The notes below the pieces were generated by a model. That model searched no databases and was not told the origin of the DNA. It saw only the letters and a program-made list of their open reading frames with translations. This document shows positions 38,301 to 50,905 of a stretch of 64,000 nucleotides of DNA, one piece after another. Origin of the DNA: Straminergon stramineum (Eukaryota; Streptophyta; Bryopsida; Hypnales; Calliergonaceae). Numbering within the stretch: the stretch's first letter is position 1; each line of letters starts with the position of its first letter. The DNA lies in contig OY987265.1 in assembly GCA_963920665.1 (NCBI GenBank), positions 18,977,001 through 19,041,000 of the forward strand. Direction: 5' to 3'. A program made the translations under genes and the position numbers.

Positions 38301-41300
38301 GATTGCAAGTTACTACATTACTGATAGAGTAGAAAAAAAGATCAGAAATATGGCACATACCGTGCGTTCACTGCCCTGGTGTTTACCGAGACATTGCTTA
38401 ACAACACGTTCAGAGCAAGGCGGGCAAGGTTCAGCAGTGCTAGCCGATTTGTCATGCATCACCCTCTTCTTTTTTGCCTTGTAAGTGTACTCAGGATTGG
38501 GAGCGGGCTTAGGTCCATGGCAGCTGAAACCAATGAAAAAGATGTTGAAGGACACATACTGCAAGGTGCATTATCAAACAAATAATGCCTTGGGGATCTG
38601 GATTGCTTTAATATCTTTGATAGCAAACATACGGATTTATTTTCATTTAAAAATCTAAGATGTAAAAATATTATAAGAAAATAAAATAAAAAAGCAAGCT
38701 AACCAACACCACATACCTCTCTTTGCAGTTGTGACCACATCGTAACCGGGTCATGCAAGGGAGTTGGCATTCTGGGCATGCACCATAGTGACATCTGTGT
38801 GGCTGCATTTGAATTCACGTTATTAATGATAAAGTGGGAAATTCATTTCTTGCAATGAAGGCATCCATTCAAATCGGAAAATGAAGGAGGACACAGAAAA
38901 AGAGGACATGTACAAGAAGCAGATGAAGCCGATAAGCGAAAAAACACAGGAAGCGACCGGTCATTAAAATGAAATATGATGATCCAGACTCATATGAACA
39001 TACTTCTACTGGTCTGAAATTACATCCACTGTCTTTGTTGAATGCTTTTCAGGTGTCATCAGATACGCGAAGAGATTGCACTCCTACTTTGAAAGTTGAG
39101 ACAAGTACCTTGCAACTGGGACCATGATTGCACTTGGGAGGTATCGCACAGAGCTTTGTGCAACGAGGTGGTCGTTGTGTCCGTTCTGTTCCACAGGGCA
39201 CCTGAACATTACACAAATAAGCCCTTGGGATTCCATTGCTTGAAAGTAGAGTCCAGATATGAAACTCTACACCACAATCAAGTTTTGATCAGAATTATAA
39301 ATAGTCTTCAATATGATTTGAATCATGGCAAACTCAAAATATAGTGAGAACTGAAGACCCACATCAAGTACATAAACATCCAAAGATCAAGTACAAGCTC
39401 CGTGAACGATTAGAAACTCAATTCTTTCCTAAGGACTGCACAGATTGAACGATACCTGGATGGCAGTTTCTCCACAAGCGCATGAGATAATTACATTCAC
39501 AGGGCACGGTGCACAGAGTCCTCTGTCAAACATAACATCTTTTCACGTTAAAATCCATTAGAGTGCCCAGATAACCGTATTGCCCAAGAGCTGGGTCAAA
39601 AAACTACAGTAACGATACTTAGCAGGATGCTGTCCATCAAGTGGAACATTTGCGACAAATCATCAGTCTGAAAACGTGGATGTTTCAGATACCAAATTAC
39701 TAATAACTTCAATCATTCCATAAATTTCCACCTTAATTACGCAAACTAGCATAAAGCTATGTGGTTTGCAAGAGCTGGCAGGAATTAGGAGCTCAAGAGT
39801 AATGAATGTCATAAAAACTGCAATTCTCACCAGCTGCAATACCTGTGACAGGGAGCTGGACACTTATGATTCCCGCACTTCAGTCTCCGGCCACACACCT
39901 GCAAGTTCTCCCCCGTGATCCATTGTACTTTTGTTTTGTAAGCACATGCATGAAATCTGACTTTTAATATGTCAAAGACATTCCAACAAGAAGAGATACC
40001 CCCATTTTAGGAATTCAGTATTTAGGACGCTAATCACCAATAGAAGAAACAATTTTCAAATCGGCACCATTAAAACCAAACCTCTGAGCAAAGTGGGCAA
40101 TTTCCATCACAACAGCGACGTTTGCATGCATGGCGACCACAGTCCCTAATACGTTGACATTTCCTTTCACACTGCAGCTCTTGATGACAAGGGACCTGTA
40201 TATTTGCAGATAAACACCAAAAAGCAAGGATAAACATCATCCCAAAATAATGTGCCGTTCAGAAATAAGCAGCTCTGCATAAAAAAAAACGCAATATAAA
40301 AAATATGCTCGCACAAGCAACAAAAGAAGGGAACAAACTAACTCAAGCATCAGATAAGATTGACCTTCAAAGCAAATACTCACCTCTTTCTTCAAGCTTC
40401 CACACCGACAAGATTTGGTAAGAACAACCCGACAGACTTCTTTACACGGGCCAAAATGACAGCGCTCTGAACAGCGATGAATTTCACAAGGTAAACGTTT
40501 TTCGCAAGTTGACCCACACGTGGGTATGACCACATCACAAGGGATTCCCTTGTGCTCTACTTTCCCACATGGGCAGCTCCTCTTTCCAGTGAGTAAGCAC
40601 TCTCCACATGGTCCCGAATGACATCCCCTTTGACACCAGTGTTTCAGGCAAGATAACTGGCGACCGCAAGGATTCTCACACCTAAAATTGGACTCTGCAC
40701 ATGCTCGAAGTGCACTTGTCTGTCCACATTGACATTTGTGAATGGCAGTTTTGCTACAAGGAGGACAGTCTCCCTCGTGGCACGCATTCTCGCAGTTATG
40801 TTTCCCACAACTGAGGGCCTTCTTGCACTCCCTTCCACATGAGAAGTTCCGGTGCCCACATCGTCGCATCTCAGTCTCTGATCCACAAAAGCACCTGCAA
40901 GGTATTTTGAAGTCACTCACAAAAGAGTCGACACTTGGTGCAATCTCTAATTGTAGCGATTCTATGCAAATCCAAAACACAAGTGGACGACTTCAGCTCT
41001 TGCCCAGCAGTCACAAAACTCAAATTTAGTGCCATAATGACAATTACAGTCGATTCATAGAACTGGGAACTCCACCTAATGCAGCTGTGCTATCACAAAA
41101 TTGAATAATGTTAAGTGAAATGTGAAAATTGGAAAATACAGCTTCCAAACGTCAACAAATATTAACTTTCCATAATTCACGAGGTTTTGTTCAATTATGA
41201 TGGATTTTCATTCTAAGTCTGACAAATGCATGTTTCTATGTACGTTATTCAAAACAATCTAATCTTAGATTCATCGTATCATATAGTATCAAGAAAAACT

Positions 41301-42868
41301 ATAATTAAGTTCGAACTTCAGTTTTTGGTGTCCTACTTTGAAGCAATGGATAATTCAATCCAATACTAAAGTCAATTGACAAAAACTTCAGGGAATATAC
41401 TTCATTCGGTAAAAGTATAAGAATAATGAGGTGGAAATGACCCTCAGAAATGAGAAAAAGTGGAAGGCGTTCAAGCGCTGATATACCTAAACTTCAGTAG
41501 CTGAGGACATGTTGGACACGGCCCAGGATGGCATAACAAGACGCACTCATGGCCACATTCCCCAGGCAGAGAGCGACCACATTTTTCTCCGCAAGTGTGA
41601 GGTGCCAGCCAAGGGTCATTGACTGGATTCTCTTCTTTCCCACAAAAGCATCTGTACTCTCTTGGAACCTGTGTCTTTTGGTAATCAGTCCTGCAATAGA
41701 ATTTCGCATAATGAGTGTCTCACCTTAAAAAAGTATGAATCTCCTAACAGAGTTTCATGATAAGTTATGCAGTGCAAGACTCAACCTGCATTTTGGGCAA
41801 TGCCAGCAAGCTTTGTCCTCTGCCTCCGCTTGTGCTGCTGGAAAATGTTGACCCGAGAGTGGGCCGAGGGAGCGAAGAGCAGCAGCCCCGAGAGCTTGGC
41901 GAGCCCAGGATTGGATGCAGATGAGATGAAAAATGGCATGGCAACCGGCCTTGCAGTCCCACACGGGATCGGTGGCTCGGACTCGCTCCAAGCAGATCAA
42001 GCATGATGTTGCACCGCTTCGCCGCGCTAACAACAATGACCGGATCTTCGCCACACCTGAAATCAACAAAACCCTACAAAGAATGAGCTCGAAACCCTAA
42101 AGGACTGCTCTACTGTAATTTTCCACTTCAAACAAGGTAGTTGAAAAACTCGATGAATCCTACCTGAGGAAAAAGTTAAAAAAAGCTGAAAAAAGTTGAT
42201 TCACTTCTTTCAATCAGCAGTTTGTTGTTCAGTCTTACAAGGAATTCCTATTGTAAGTCTGGTAGACACAAGAAAAATAAGAACAAGTACACGGATCCTC
42301 ACGCCTCTGGAAACTAAACCCTAAACCCTAATTACTTGGGCAAGCTTTCGTTGGGACAAATGTCTTGAGAAACAACACTACACCTTCAATATGACCTTCT
42401 CTAAAATGACCTTCTAACACATCCTGCACACTTGCCACATTGTCGTTAAATGTACCACGCTAGTCAAACATTCAAACTATGCCAGGATGCATTCGAAAGC
42501 AACAGCAGATGTCGAAACAGAGACTAATTTAAAAGTCGATTGATCGATCATTGTTCAGAGAAGTGCAATAGTATAGTACCTGTGGCATCCATGTCTTCAG
42601 TGCTTGGATAATCGGCCATAATGGAAGACTCCAGCGAACCCACAGTACGACCAGCCGGTGCATCCCCGCCCTCGCCTCCACTTTCCGAATCATCCTCACT
42701 GGAGCTGTAAGAAGGATTTTGCAATGGAGGATTGAACGACAACGCAGGTTTTTTCATCGCCATCTTGGTGGAGAGAGGGGCTGGAGGTTTGGGGTGAAGA
42801 AGAGGGGTATTCCAGGCACTTCGCCCTTGCGACGAAGAGCCTGCGTCGTGACCACCCCTTCGATCCAT
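35325..42868 (-). CDS. NFXL2: NFXL2-type NF-X1 zinc-finger protein with RING-like domain, 16 exons
   Basis: Exons (5' to 3'): 42868-42580, 42056-41786, 41690-41487, 40894-40384, 40195-40082, 39898-39843, 39522-39456, 39201-39109, 38802-38716, 38523-38361, 38050-37715, 37558-37368, 36858-36774, 36375-36172, 35867-35787, 35486-35325. The product would be about 970 residues: an acidic Ser-rich start; a RING-like domain (SCLICLERV...[14 protein letters not shown]...CWHCPKC, about 115-180); then a long series of NF-X1 fingers (CGH-C---CH-G-C--C); and a C-terminal membrane helix ([19 protein letters not shown]). This layout and the KGLL-LS-WM end match plant NFXL2, known in Arabidopsis from stress and clock phenotypes. 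Exon 9 has one base too many within the G run at 38758-38761, shifting the frame; both flanking phases fit without it. Start: first ATG in frame with the RING exon. Confidence 0.9.
42313..42333. promoter_or_regulatory. Telobox-like AAACCCTAAACCCTAA in NFXL2 intron 1
   Basis: Two consecutive AAACCCTAA units lie in the first intron of NFXL2. Such teloboxes are common near transcription starts of plant housekeeping genes. A telomere relic is less likely, because there are only two units. Confidence 0.5.
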
Positions 42869-43647
42869 TCTTTGTCTACAACATGGATCCCCCAAAGCCT
42901 AGTTCCACACGGAGAAAGTGTCCTCAAACCCTAAACTAATTGGCGTTCAGATCAGACAGATTGCTAGATTCCTGCCATCCCCAAGGTCGATTCAACAACC
43001 AGTTACCACGATCACCACCACTCAGCTATGGAATTCCACTACCAGGAAGAGCGCAATCACCTCATGGTGCAATCTAAGAACGAAATGTGTTCACTAGGCA
43101 GGCGATTGTGATATGAAAAAACAGAGAGTTTTGAGATAAACTAACAACAAATTACTAAAAAAGTAAACGGAAATGGGGTCGACATTCTGGAGGCAGTTGA
43201 AGTGGAAATCCTTGAGAGAGATGGTGAGGAAAGATCGATCGAACACAGCAATGGTTGAGGTTGGTCTCAAACCCTAACGCACACAGCGTAGAAGTGCCGA
43301 ACATTGAGAACACCGAAACCTCTTTAATATCACCTTCTATACTTACATCACATCCTCAGTTCTGGCGCCCTGGCAATAAATGTTTGGTTTCGACAGATAT
43401 AGAGTTGGAGCCTAGTGTGTGACATTAAAGAGGTCAACGTGCCTGGGAACTGTTTTGGGGAACTCCCACCGAGACTTCCACCGCCACCGCGGTGTTGGAT
43501 TTTGCAGGTTTTCGCATTTCTCGGAGAGCATTGCATTTGAATTCGGTTGCTGAATTCCCTGGAATTGTGGTTTGCGTCGAGAGCTCCTGGGAATAGTGGC
43601 AAGCATTTGAGACATTATTTTCGAGACCGCAAGAGAAAGCGAAAGTG
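42869..43647. promoter_or_regulatory. Divergent promoter region between NFXL2 and CIAO2B
   Basis: The two start codons are 779 bp apart on opposite strands, so this stretch must hold both promoters and leaders. Single AAACCCTAA-type motifs occur near 42926 and 43266. No TATA box is obvious for either gene. Confidence 0.55.
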
Positions 43648-45748
43648 ATGGCGCCCTTGATCAACGCCAATCCCGTGGTCCATGAACGGAAGGAGCGGAC
43701 ATCAAAGCGGGAGGACAACTACGACGACGACACACCCGATGCCATTGACAATCTCGAAGTTTTCGATATCCTCTTCAATCGATGCACTTCCTCGTTTTGG
43801 GGGTTTAGATCATCGTTGACATATGCAGAATTTTGCACAGGCAGAGAGAGAGGCGGGGTGGGGTGGGGGGTGGGTGGAGATTTCGCAACGATTGACTTGG
43901 AATTCCCGCTGCGCTTCGTCGATTTGGGGGTTTTAGGTCGTGCATAGCATTTGCAGAATTTTGCTCGGAGAGATATCTCCACGCTTGACTTGTAATTCCC
44001 ACTGCGCTTCGTCGTTTTGAGGGTCTTAGGTTATCCTTGGCATCTGCAGAATTTTGTGCACAGAGAGAGAGAGATTTCGCAATGACTGACTTGTAATTCC
44101 CAGTGCGCTTCGTCGTTGTCAGGGTTTTAGGTTATCCTTGGTATTTGCAGAATTTTGCAGAGAGAGAGAGATTTCGCAACGCTTTACTTGTGATTCCCTC
44201 GTAATTCGCACTGCGCTTCTTCTTCTATTTAAATCTCACCAAATTGCCGATCCTCTGGATACCCAGAATTGCCAATTTGGGCGCTGAGCATATGCCCTAT
44301 TATTGGACTGGCTAAATTTTCATATGTACTTGATGTGCAGCAAATTAAAAAGAGAGGTCCCAGACACCGAAGGATACGTTATTTGGATACAGTTTGCAAG
44401 AGCTATGAGGGTTTGCAGTTTTATGACCTAAAACGAGCACTTGAACAGATGCGCAGATGAATTGAAATGTACCCACTGTCTAAGATTTTAGGGTTTCCAG
44501 TATGGATCAGTGGCGATTACGGGTGTCTCTAACATAATTCGCGGCAAATTTTTAGGTTAGGATAAGTGTTTATGAGTCGAGTTTTTTTTTGGGTTCTCTG
44601 TCATCCTTGACTTCCCTGTGCACATCATGTAAGGGACATTATAGATCCCGAGCATCCATACTCCCTGGAGCAACTGAACGTGGTGACGGAGGATTCCATC
44701 TTTGTGGATGATTCGAAAAGCTATGTGAAGTAAGCACTCGACTCGCTCGTAACCCTAACCTTATGCAAAAGCTCTAATTCTCTGCATGATATTGAGTGTT
44801 CTTTTCAGTCTTGACTTTCTATGTTGTTTTTGTTGTTTCGCTTCTTAAGGTTTTGTGAAAGAACATCGCAGGATTCGACTTGAAGCATTTTTTTTCTCGT
44901 GGATTGCAGGATCACCTTCACACCCACAGTTCAACATTGCAGCATGGCTACCATCATTGGCCTTTCCTTGCGGTTGAAGCTTTCGCGTTCCCTTCCGCCA
45001 CGTTTTAAGGTGAAATCCATGCTCTTAAGTGTGTGAAGGCCATGTTGCAAATGCCGCACTGTGGAATGCTTTGCATGTTTTTTGTCCGGACTTTCACATT
45101 CAGCTGAATGTCCTACTGGAAAGTACTAATTTGCAATTATTTCGCAGGTGGATATTGTTCTCGCTCCGGGCTCTCACTCTACCGAAGCCGCAAGTAAGTT
45201 TACTTCCATCTTTCTCAAACAATCTGATGTTCGTTTGGGAGCACATGGTTTTCAATATAAGTATATTGTTTTAATAATGTTTAGACAATATCATGGGGAG
45301 AGTGATCTCTGGGAGGCAAGATAAGCGTGATGGAAGTTATGGACAGGAGACCTGCTCATGGTTCATAGGGAGGCCTTCCTATAATCACCTTGCAAGTTCT
45401 TATGTCATTATCGAAAACATTTAGTTTACAACTTTTTAACGTCAATGAAATAACGAAAGGAAGGGGCTACTATGATTGACTTACTTACTTACTTGCTATC
45501 TCTCCATTACCCACTCCCCTGTGATTGAAGTCCAAAAATTACTCAAAAGTCTAGATTTAGTAAGAAAAATGTTAAAATGTAGGGGCTTTACCTTATCAGA
45601 AGAGTTTACACTCATTCGTACTCAGAATCTTGACTGTGGGGTTGCAGTTAATAAGCAATTAAATGACAAGGAAAGGGTGGCTGCTGCGTTTGAAAACCCA
45701 AGCCTTGTTGACCTTGTAGAGAAATGCTTGGTCTCAGATGACGAATGA
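43648..45748 (+). CDS. AE7: CIAO2B/AE7 (MIP18 family), cytosolic Fe-S cluster targeting
   Basis: A component of the CIA targeting complex that passes Fe-S clusters to cytosolic and nuclear apoproteins such as DNA polymerases and helicases. Exons 43648-43765, 44624-44729, 44910-45009, 45148-45193 and 45648-45748 give 156 residues, close to the usual length. The sequence follows the family along its whole length: [55 protein letters not shown] with the conserved Cys at about 85, [28 protein letters not shown]. The first intron only gives the conserved junction VFD/HVRD if it is read as an AT-AC (U12) intron; no GT donor works there. The gene diverges from NFXL2 and is followed by the Chibby-like gene on the same strand. 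Confidence 0.95.
43766..44623 (+). other. AT-AC U12-type intron in CIAO2B
   Basis: The donor is /ATATCCTCTT, near the minor-spliceosome AT-AC consensus /ATATCCTTT. CCTTGAC at 44605-44611 fits the U12 branch site, with its A 13 nt before the end of the intron at GCAC/. The exact phase-1 join restores [15 protein letters not shown], as in other plant homologues. No ordinary GT-AG choice preserves these residues. Confidence 0.88.
43824..44225 (+). repeat. Four-copy tandem repeat of about 100 bp inside the AT-AC intron
   Basis: Units start at TGCAGAATTTTG at about 43824, 43952, 44045 and 44146. Each continues with an AGAGAGAG stretch, GATTTCGCAA, GACTTGTAATTCCC and CTGCGCTTCGTCG. Unit lengths are about 128, 93, 101 and 80 bp, the differences lying mainly in the AG- and G-rich parts. 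The array occupies about half of the intron. Confidence 0.8.
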
Positions 45749-47536
45749 TTCTCCACCATTGAAGTCTTTGGAAGCAGAGTACTAGAGTCAGCATTTGCTG
45801 GAACAATGAACTGTTTGCATTTTTGCATCCGGGCACGCTGCATTTTCTGACTCTCCAGATCATCGGTAAACCATTTAAAATACTGGACACTGATCTCACT
45901 GTGTAGATCATCCCCGTGTGGATATATTCATCTACTTTCTCGACAGCAAGCTTCAGCTTGAGGGTATAGGGTTAGCTGGAATTAGTTCGTAGCGTACCAC
46001 CATGGTGTGAAATCTTGCACTAATTGGTGAGACATCGCCGCTGAAGAGGCGAACAAGAGGAGATCATCTTTTGTTTATGTAATCAATAGTTCCTTTCATC
46101 GTCAGAAAAAGGCTTTTACATCCAATGCTTATTGATTCTCGGTCGTAATTGTGGGGGTATGGTGTTATTTTGCATGGGGAAGCCACGTCTGTAATCAGTT
46201 TTTAGTTGGAAGATAGTCGTAAGCCGTTCTGCTTTTACTGTAGAGCAAATACCTTTTTCACGAGAAGAGCAAGACCCTTCGTATGTAGTACCAACTGAAA
46301 GCCGCGGGGATGTCCTGGAGATCGTGGGTCTCTCAGGAAACTGGTTGCAAGGCAGATCCCAATCCTGTTGTTTCAATCTTGAGCCTAAACTGTCTGGGTT
46401 CAGTGGAACTTGTATTGCCGTATTCGCTTTAGGATTTTGAGCCGAGTTTGGGGGACACTTGTCTTAACTTCTAAAGTTGCCTCGAAGCATGTGCGCAGGG
46501 TTTGGGGTGATAAGGAAGCTTCCTCCTAGAAAGTTAAGGTTATTCGTTCTCAGCGTTTGTAAGTTGGGGAATCCTTTCCCGTGGTTTTCAGCTATTTTTG
46601 AGTACTTGTTCCCATTTTTTAATGCAGGTTTTGTCCCCAATTTGAAAGGATTTCAATGCACTAAAATACATATTATTTGGATATTGTATGAATAAGTTAT
46701 GAACTTTCATTGGGTGAGGAGAACTGTGGGTACCAGCCTACATCACATATGAGTCAGTTGTTCTTTTTGACTCTTCAGCTGTTATACATTGTCATGTAAA
46801 CTATTTTCTAAATATGTGCTTGTCAATTACATTTTCTCCACTTGTGTCCTATTCATGGCCTTGTCATGGCAGAAGGCCTCTCATGAGAAAAGGTTCACTA
46901 AGGTACTTGCAGGCAAAGAGCTCTGGTTTCAATGGTGCAGAAGAAGAGTACTGTAGTTTATGTCAGAATTAGTTCTTTCAGAAATTCACTTGTAATCTAG
47001 TGTTGGTTATCGAACCCACAGTTAGCTACGCTGCCCAGTCATGGCATCAACAGTTGCCTTTGAACTTGTTGGTTATGAAATGGTGCAACGACCAAATACC
47101 AGCTGATTCTCTCAAACCGAATTCTCAAATGTGACGGAGAAAAACCACCTCATATGGCCATCACCAACCATCTTGGGGCGGTTTGGCTTTCTGGGCATAG
47201 ATTCGTTCCGTTTGATTCCCAAGGTACGTCGAATTGAGCGAATTATGTGGCATGGTGTGTTGCTGGCCCTGGGTTAGTTATTGCCAACTTTATTCTTCCC
47301 CTCTTCATGAACTTGTCCTTCATATATTCCTCCTTTTAACTCGCGATTATCGCTGTGAAATATCCAAACCTCGACGTTGGATCTGAGCCTATTTCTTTCA
47401 ATTTTTTCGGCCCTTCGCACCTCTGCACTGTCTGTTCGTAGAATCCAAGTAATTTCAGGAACATTTTCAGCAAAACCATTCTCTGCTTCTAAAGCGTAGC
47501 TGTTAGTTCTGCAAGAGTCGACATACTCTCAAAGAC
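45749..47536 (+). other. Region between CIAO2B and the Chibby-like gene
   Basis: The composition is like gene flanks and not AT-rich repeat, so it probably holds the 3' untranslated region of CIAO2B and the promoter and leader of the next gene. Short open frames here match nothing I know. A further small gene cannot be excluded. Confidence 0.45.
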
Positions 47537-49519
47537 ATGGGTATCTTCAGGTGTAGCTTATTCAATATTTCCAATGTTGAAGTGATGTCACAAAATGTGC
47601 ATTTGAACGACCAGAGACCAGCAATTACTTGATGTTTCACAAATGCAAATAGAATGTTTTCATATCAGTAAATGATTTTACAGGATACACTTGGAATTGT
47701 TGCAAAGTGATTATCAACCCTGTGTCATATGATCCTGTACTTTGCAGGCAGAAGAACACCTTGCCAAGGTCAGAAGCAGCCTTGCAGGCTGCCGCGGATC
47801 TGGGGCCAATTCACGTGAACCTGGGTTCATACCGTCTCACGTTTGAAGACTGTATATGGACTCCAGGTACACGCCATTTTTTGCTGTTGGTGGACACAGG
47901 CAGACTTAGTTATTTTGATACACCTCTTGAAGCTGGAGAGTGGACATCCGGCATAGAAACATGTTTCACTAAATCCACTTTTTCAAAGTTCCTACCTCTT
48001 TGCACTATGTGGGTACTAGAGTGATTGACCTATACCCTCCAGAAGTGTGCATAACGACCTCGTTCTGATCATCGTCTACACTGAACACTTCTTTGGCGTG
48101 TGGTGTTTTTGCATGCTTCCAGAGTACGAGGCCCCAGAGATTCCGGAGGGTGCTGGTTCTATAGAACAAGAGATTTGCAAACTTCGAAAGGACAAACGAA
48201 AGATGGTATGTGATCGTTTTAGCATTCACATTTTTGGTCGTGGATTATAATCATTATCACGAACACAGTCTATTTATGTATGTTGTGGAAAATTTTGGTT
48301 TAGCTTCTCTAAACCTTTCACTTCTTGTGAGATCAACAAAGATTGAGGGAAAGCGCTTTGCTTTACTGCCGACTAGGAGTCCTGCGGAGAAAGACTTCAC
48401 TGTTGGAAAATTTAAGGAATTTATTCTCCCTTGGAGGAGTTATTGCTACAAGCAACTCGGATGAGAAATGAATTTGCTCAAATGACATGATTGTTCAACC
48501 ACGCAGTTGACTTGTGCTCAACATGACGTGCAGAGAAAGGAACTCGACAGGTTCATGGAGCAAGCGAAAGAAATGAAGGATTTGAAGGAGCGGTGGAACT
48601 TGCTGGATTTTAAATACCAACTCCTGCTCGATATGGTACAAACTGGAAATCAAAAATAGAATCCTCACGTGGCCAGTAGCACTGTACTTCATCAGAGCAT
48701 TACCATTTTTTTCCTAGAGTCTTTTTCGTCATCTTAGTTTGAGAAAGTCCCTCTGATGTGTGATAAGCATGCATTTCACTTATAAGTTCGACACACAAAT
48801 TCACTTTTTTGCTCAGAAAATTCTCAGCGATTTACACCGGGTAAGTCACTGGCAACATTGGCTTACTTGTATATAAAGAACTCCAAAATTTGTGTCTTTT
48901 TTTTCTGTCAATTTCCAGGCAGAACTTCACTTACCGGAGTGACAGAATTTAAAGTTAAGGCATAATCCACCACATGCAATTGAAATTTTTTATAAGCCAT
49001 GCCTTGAGCATAACTGATGCAATTTACACCGGATAAGCCACTCCATCTTGTGGCCCAATCATCAACGTATGCCTACCAAGTTCAGTCTTACGCCCATATA
49101 CTTAGTTTCCTTGCATTGGTGTTGCCACTGGATGGAGTAGCTTACCCTACAATTCATGGTTATCTAAAAATGCTTGGAAAATGTAAACCACGAAGTTGCA
49201 GTCCGGCCGTCATTAGGGTGGTTGTCAGAGACATGGACCATTGTGCATGATTTGAAGTGGAAGGAATGCTCAAAACATGTGCCAGAATAATTCATGACGT
49301 GATAAAGCTCTGTCAATGCAGTGGACAATGAGAGCATTGGACCAGAAAAAGGAGGAGGCTTGTGGAGTCTCGCAGAGAAGGCTTAGTGGGGAAGGCAGCT
49401 CCCCAAAACGCAGCTCTCCCAAACGCAACGCACGCTCCTGCAACAACGACTCTCCTCCCAGAAACCGACACCATTTCTGCAATGACTCTCCTCCCAAACG
49501 AAGGGAGCGCACTCATTGA
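47537..49519 (+). CDS. Chibby-family basal-body protein, five exons
   Basis: Exons 47537-47550, 47748-47866, 48123-48205, 48534-48635 and 49322-49519 join in phase to 171 residues. The first exon has only 14 nt (MGIF plus two bases) but fits phase and pattern. The protein follows the Chibby layout: an N-terminal KNTLPRSEAALQ stretch, the short conserved box LGSYRLTFEDCIW, then a charged coiled coil (about 58-106) ending in NLLDFKYQLLLDM. The C-terminal tail is Ser/Pro/Arg-rich with repeated SPKR and NDSPP units and is longer than in animals. Chibby acts at the distal centriole and ciliary base in animals, where it also binds beta-catenin. In a plant a role in sperm basal bodies is inferred. 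Assigned from pattern similarity recalled by eye, so less sure than the neighbours. Alternative: an unrelated short coiled-coil protein. Confidence 0.62.
49395..49500 (+). repeat. Coding repeats in the tail of the Chibby-like gene
   Basis: The DNA repeats CAGCTCTCCCAAACGCA-like units and then two copies of AACGACTCTCCTCCCA-type units, producing SPKR twice and NDSPP twice. This suggests the tail grew by local duplication. Confidence 0.6.
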
Positions 49520-50067
49520 AGGGATTTCTGTCGTCCTAGGTTGGTGAGCAGATACACGAAAACCTCTTCTAATCTTTCCACCTGGGCTCCCAACAATATG
49601 ACATTGTTTGAATGTCTGGCAAATGTGCTACAATCAATGGTAGTGTGATCATGAGAATAAGGTTTGAGTGTATGAGCTATGCTCAGAAAAGTATACCCAA
49701 GACTGCTCCCATACATGACACTATATATCGTTGTTGTATATTTTAGTGTCCTAAAATGTAGGATTCTAGTCTGTAGGGTTAATTTTCTTAGATTGTTGGT
49801 TGTGCGGATACCTACCTTAATCACTACCTTGAAATAACGTTGGAAATCAAAGATCTTTTGGAAACAATAGACACATAAGCTATCATAAGCTATCAGTCAA
49901 GGTATTGATAGTTGTATGGATTATTGGTATGTGACCTTCAAGATTCAAGCAGTGTTGCACTATTAGGGTTTGCATTTTGACATCAATTGGTTTGTACCTC
50001 ATCAAATGTACAATAACAATACATAGTCTTGGTTTTGGGGTGCACTTGTAATTTTAGGTGTTTTATG

Positions 50068-50905
50068 TTAACTCCTAAAGGATCAAACTTTCAAAATTCA
50101 AACAAGGGATGAGCCCACATATCACATGCATACAAAATCTTGGATTTTTCATCTATCTAAATATTTGTAGACTTGTGTGTTAGTTCTTTGACATTTATAT
50201 GATCAACGGTGCTAATATGTGACCCTAAGAATGTGAGCTTGGTGTTAGTATGTGAGCTTAAGAATGTGAGTTTGTGAGCATTGAGCCTACAATATAGGTG
50301 CATGTATTATAGATACCACACACTATAGAAGGTGTATGTATCATAAACACCTATAATATGGGTATTTGTAATATATACATCCTATAATCATAGATAGTTT
50401 TTATAGTATATACACTTATTACATAGGTGTATAGTATTCTAGATTCATGGGCTCACATTCATATGCTCACATAATAGCAAACCTCTTTATATGATATAGG
50501 TTTTGAAAACTTTTTGTTCCAAATATTCTTTAGTCCAAAGTGGTGTAAGTATGTTTGACTTCAAAAAATAGCCTTTCAAAAAGGACTTAAAGAAATAAAT
50601 AAAATAAGAATCTTAAAAAATTGTCTAAATTGAAATTCAACACTTTGAACTCAAGGAAAAAAAATTCTTGTGGAAATCACTTATATTCAATCTATAATTA
50701 ATATTAGAAGGCATTTTCAAATTTTGATTTCAAACTTAAATGAAAAATATTACTCGGTATTGAAGTTGATCTAATTCTATGGATATGATGTATGGATGAA
50801 TTTTACAACTTTTGTTTGAAAGTAGTCATGAAATTATTATTTTAAATTGCATTTTATAATACATCTTCACAATTATTGACTCATCCTAGTCCTTAAAGGG
50901 GGTAA
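50068..50905. mobile_element. Possible TTAA-flanked element, degraded right end
   Basis: The left end is TTAACTCCTAAAGGATC; the right end, on the reverse strand, is TTACCCCCTTTAAGGAC. The ends agree in pattern but not exactly, and the right target is GTAA. The interior matches parts of 17.7-19.6 kb, so the repeat is at least dispersed. Confidence 0.4.

Noticed and set aside
39202..39455. NFXL2 intron 7 as a U12 intron (donor GTATCGTT)
   Set aside because: One mismatch in the donor core, and no CCTTAAC-type branch site near the acceptor.
42313..42333. Possible interstitial telomere
   Set aside because: Only two AAACCCTAA-like units next to a gene start; a telobox is the simpler reading.
43766..43830. 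GT donors downstream in the CIAO2B first open frame
   Set aside because: Using any of them inserts non-conserved residues and gives the wrong phase for RDIIDPEHP.
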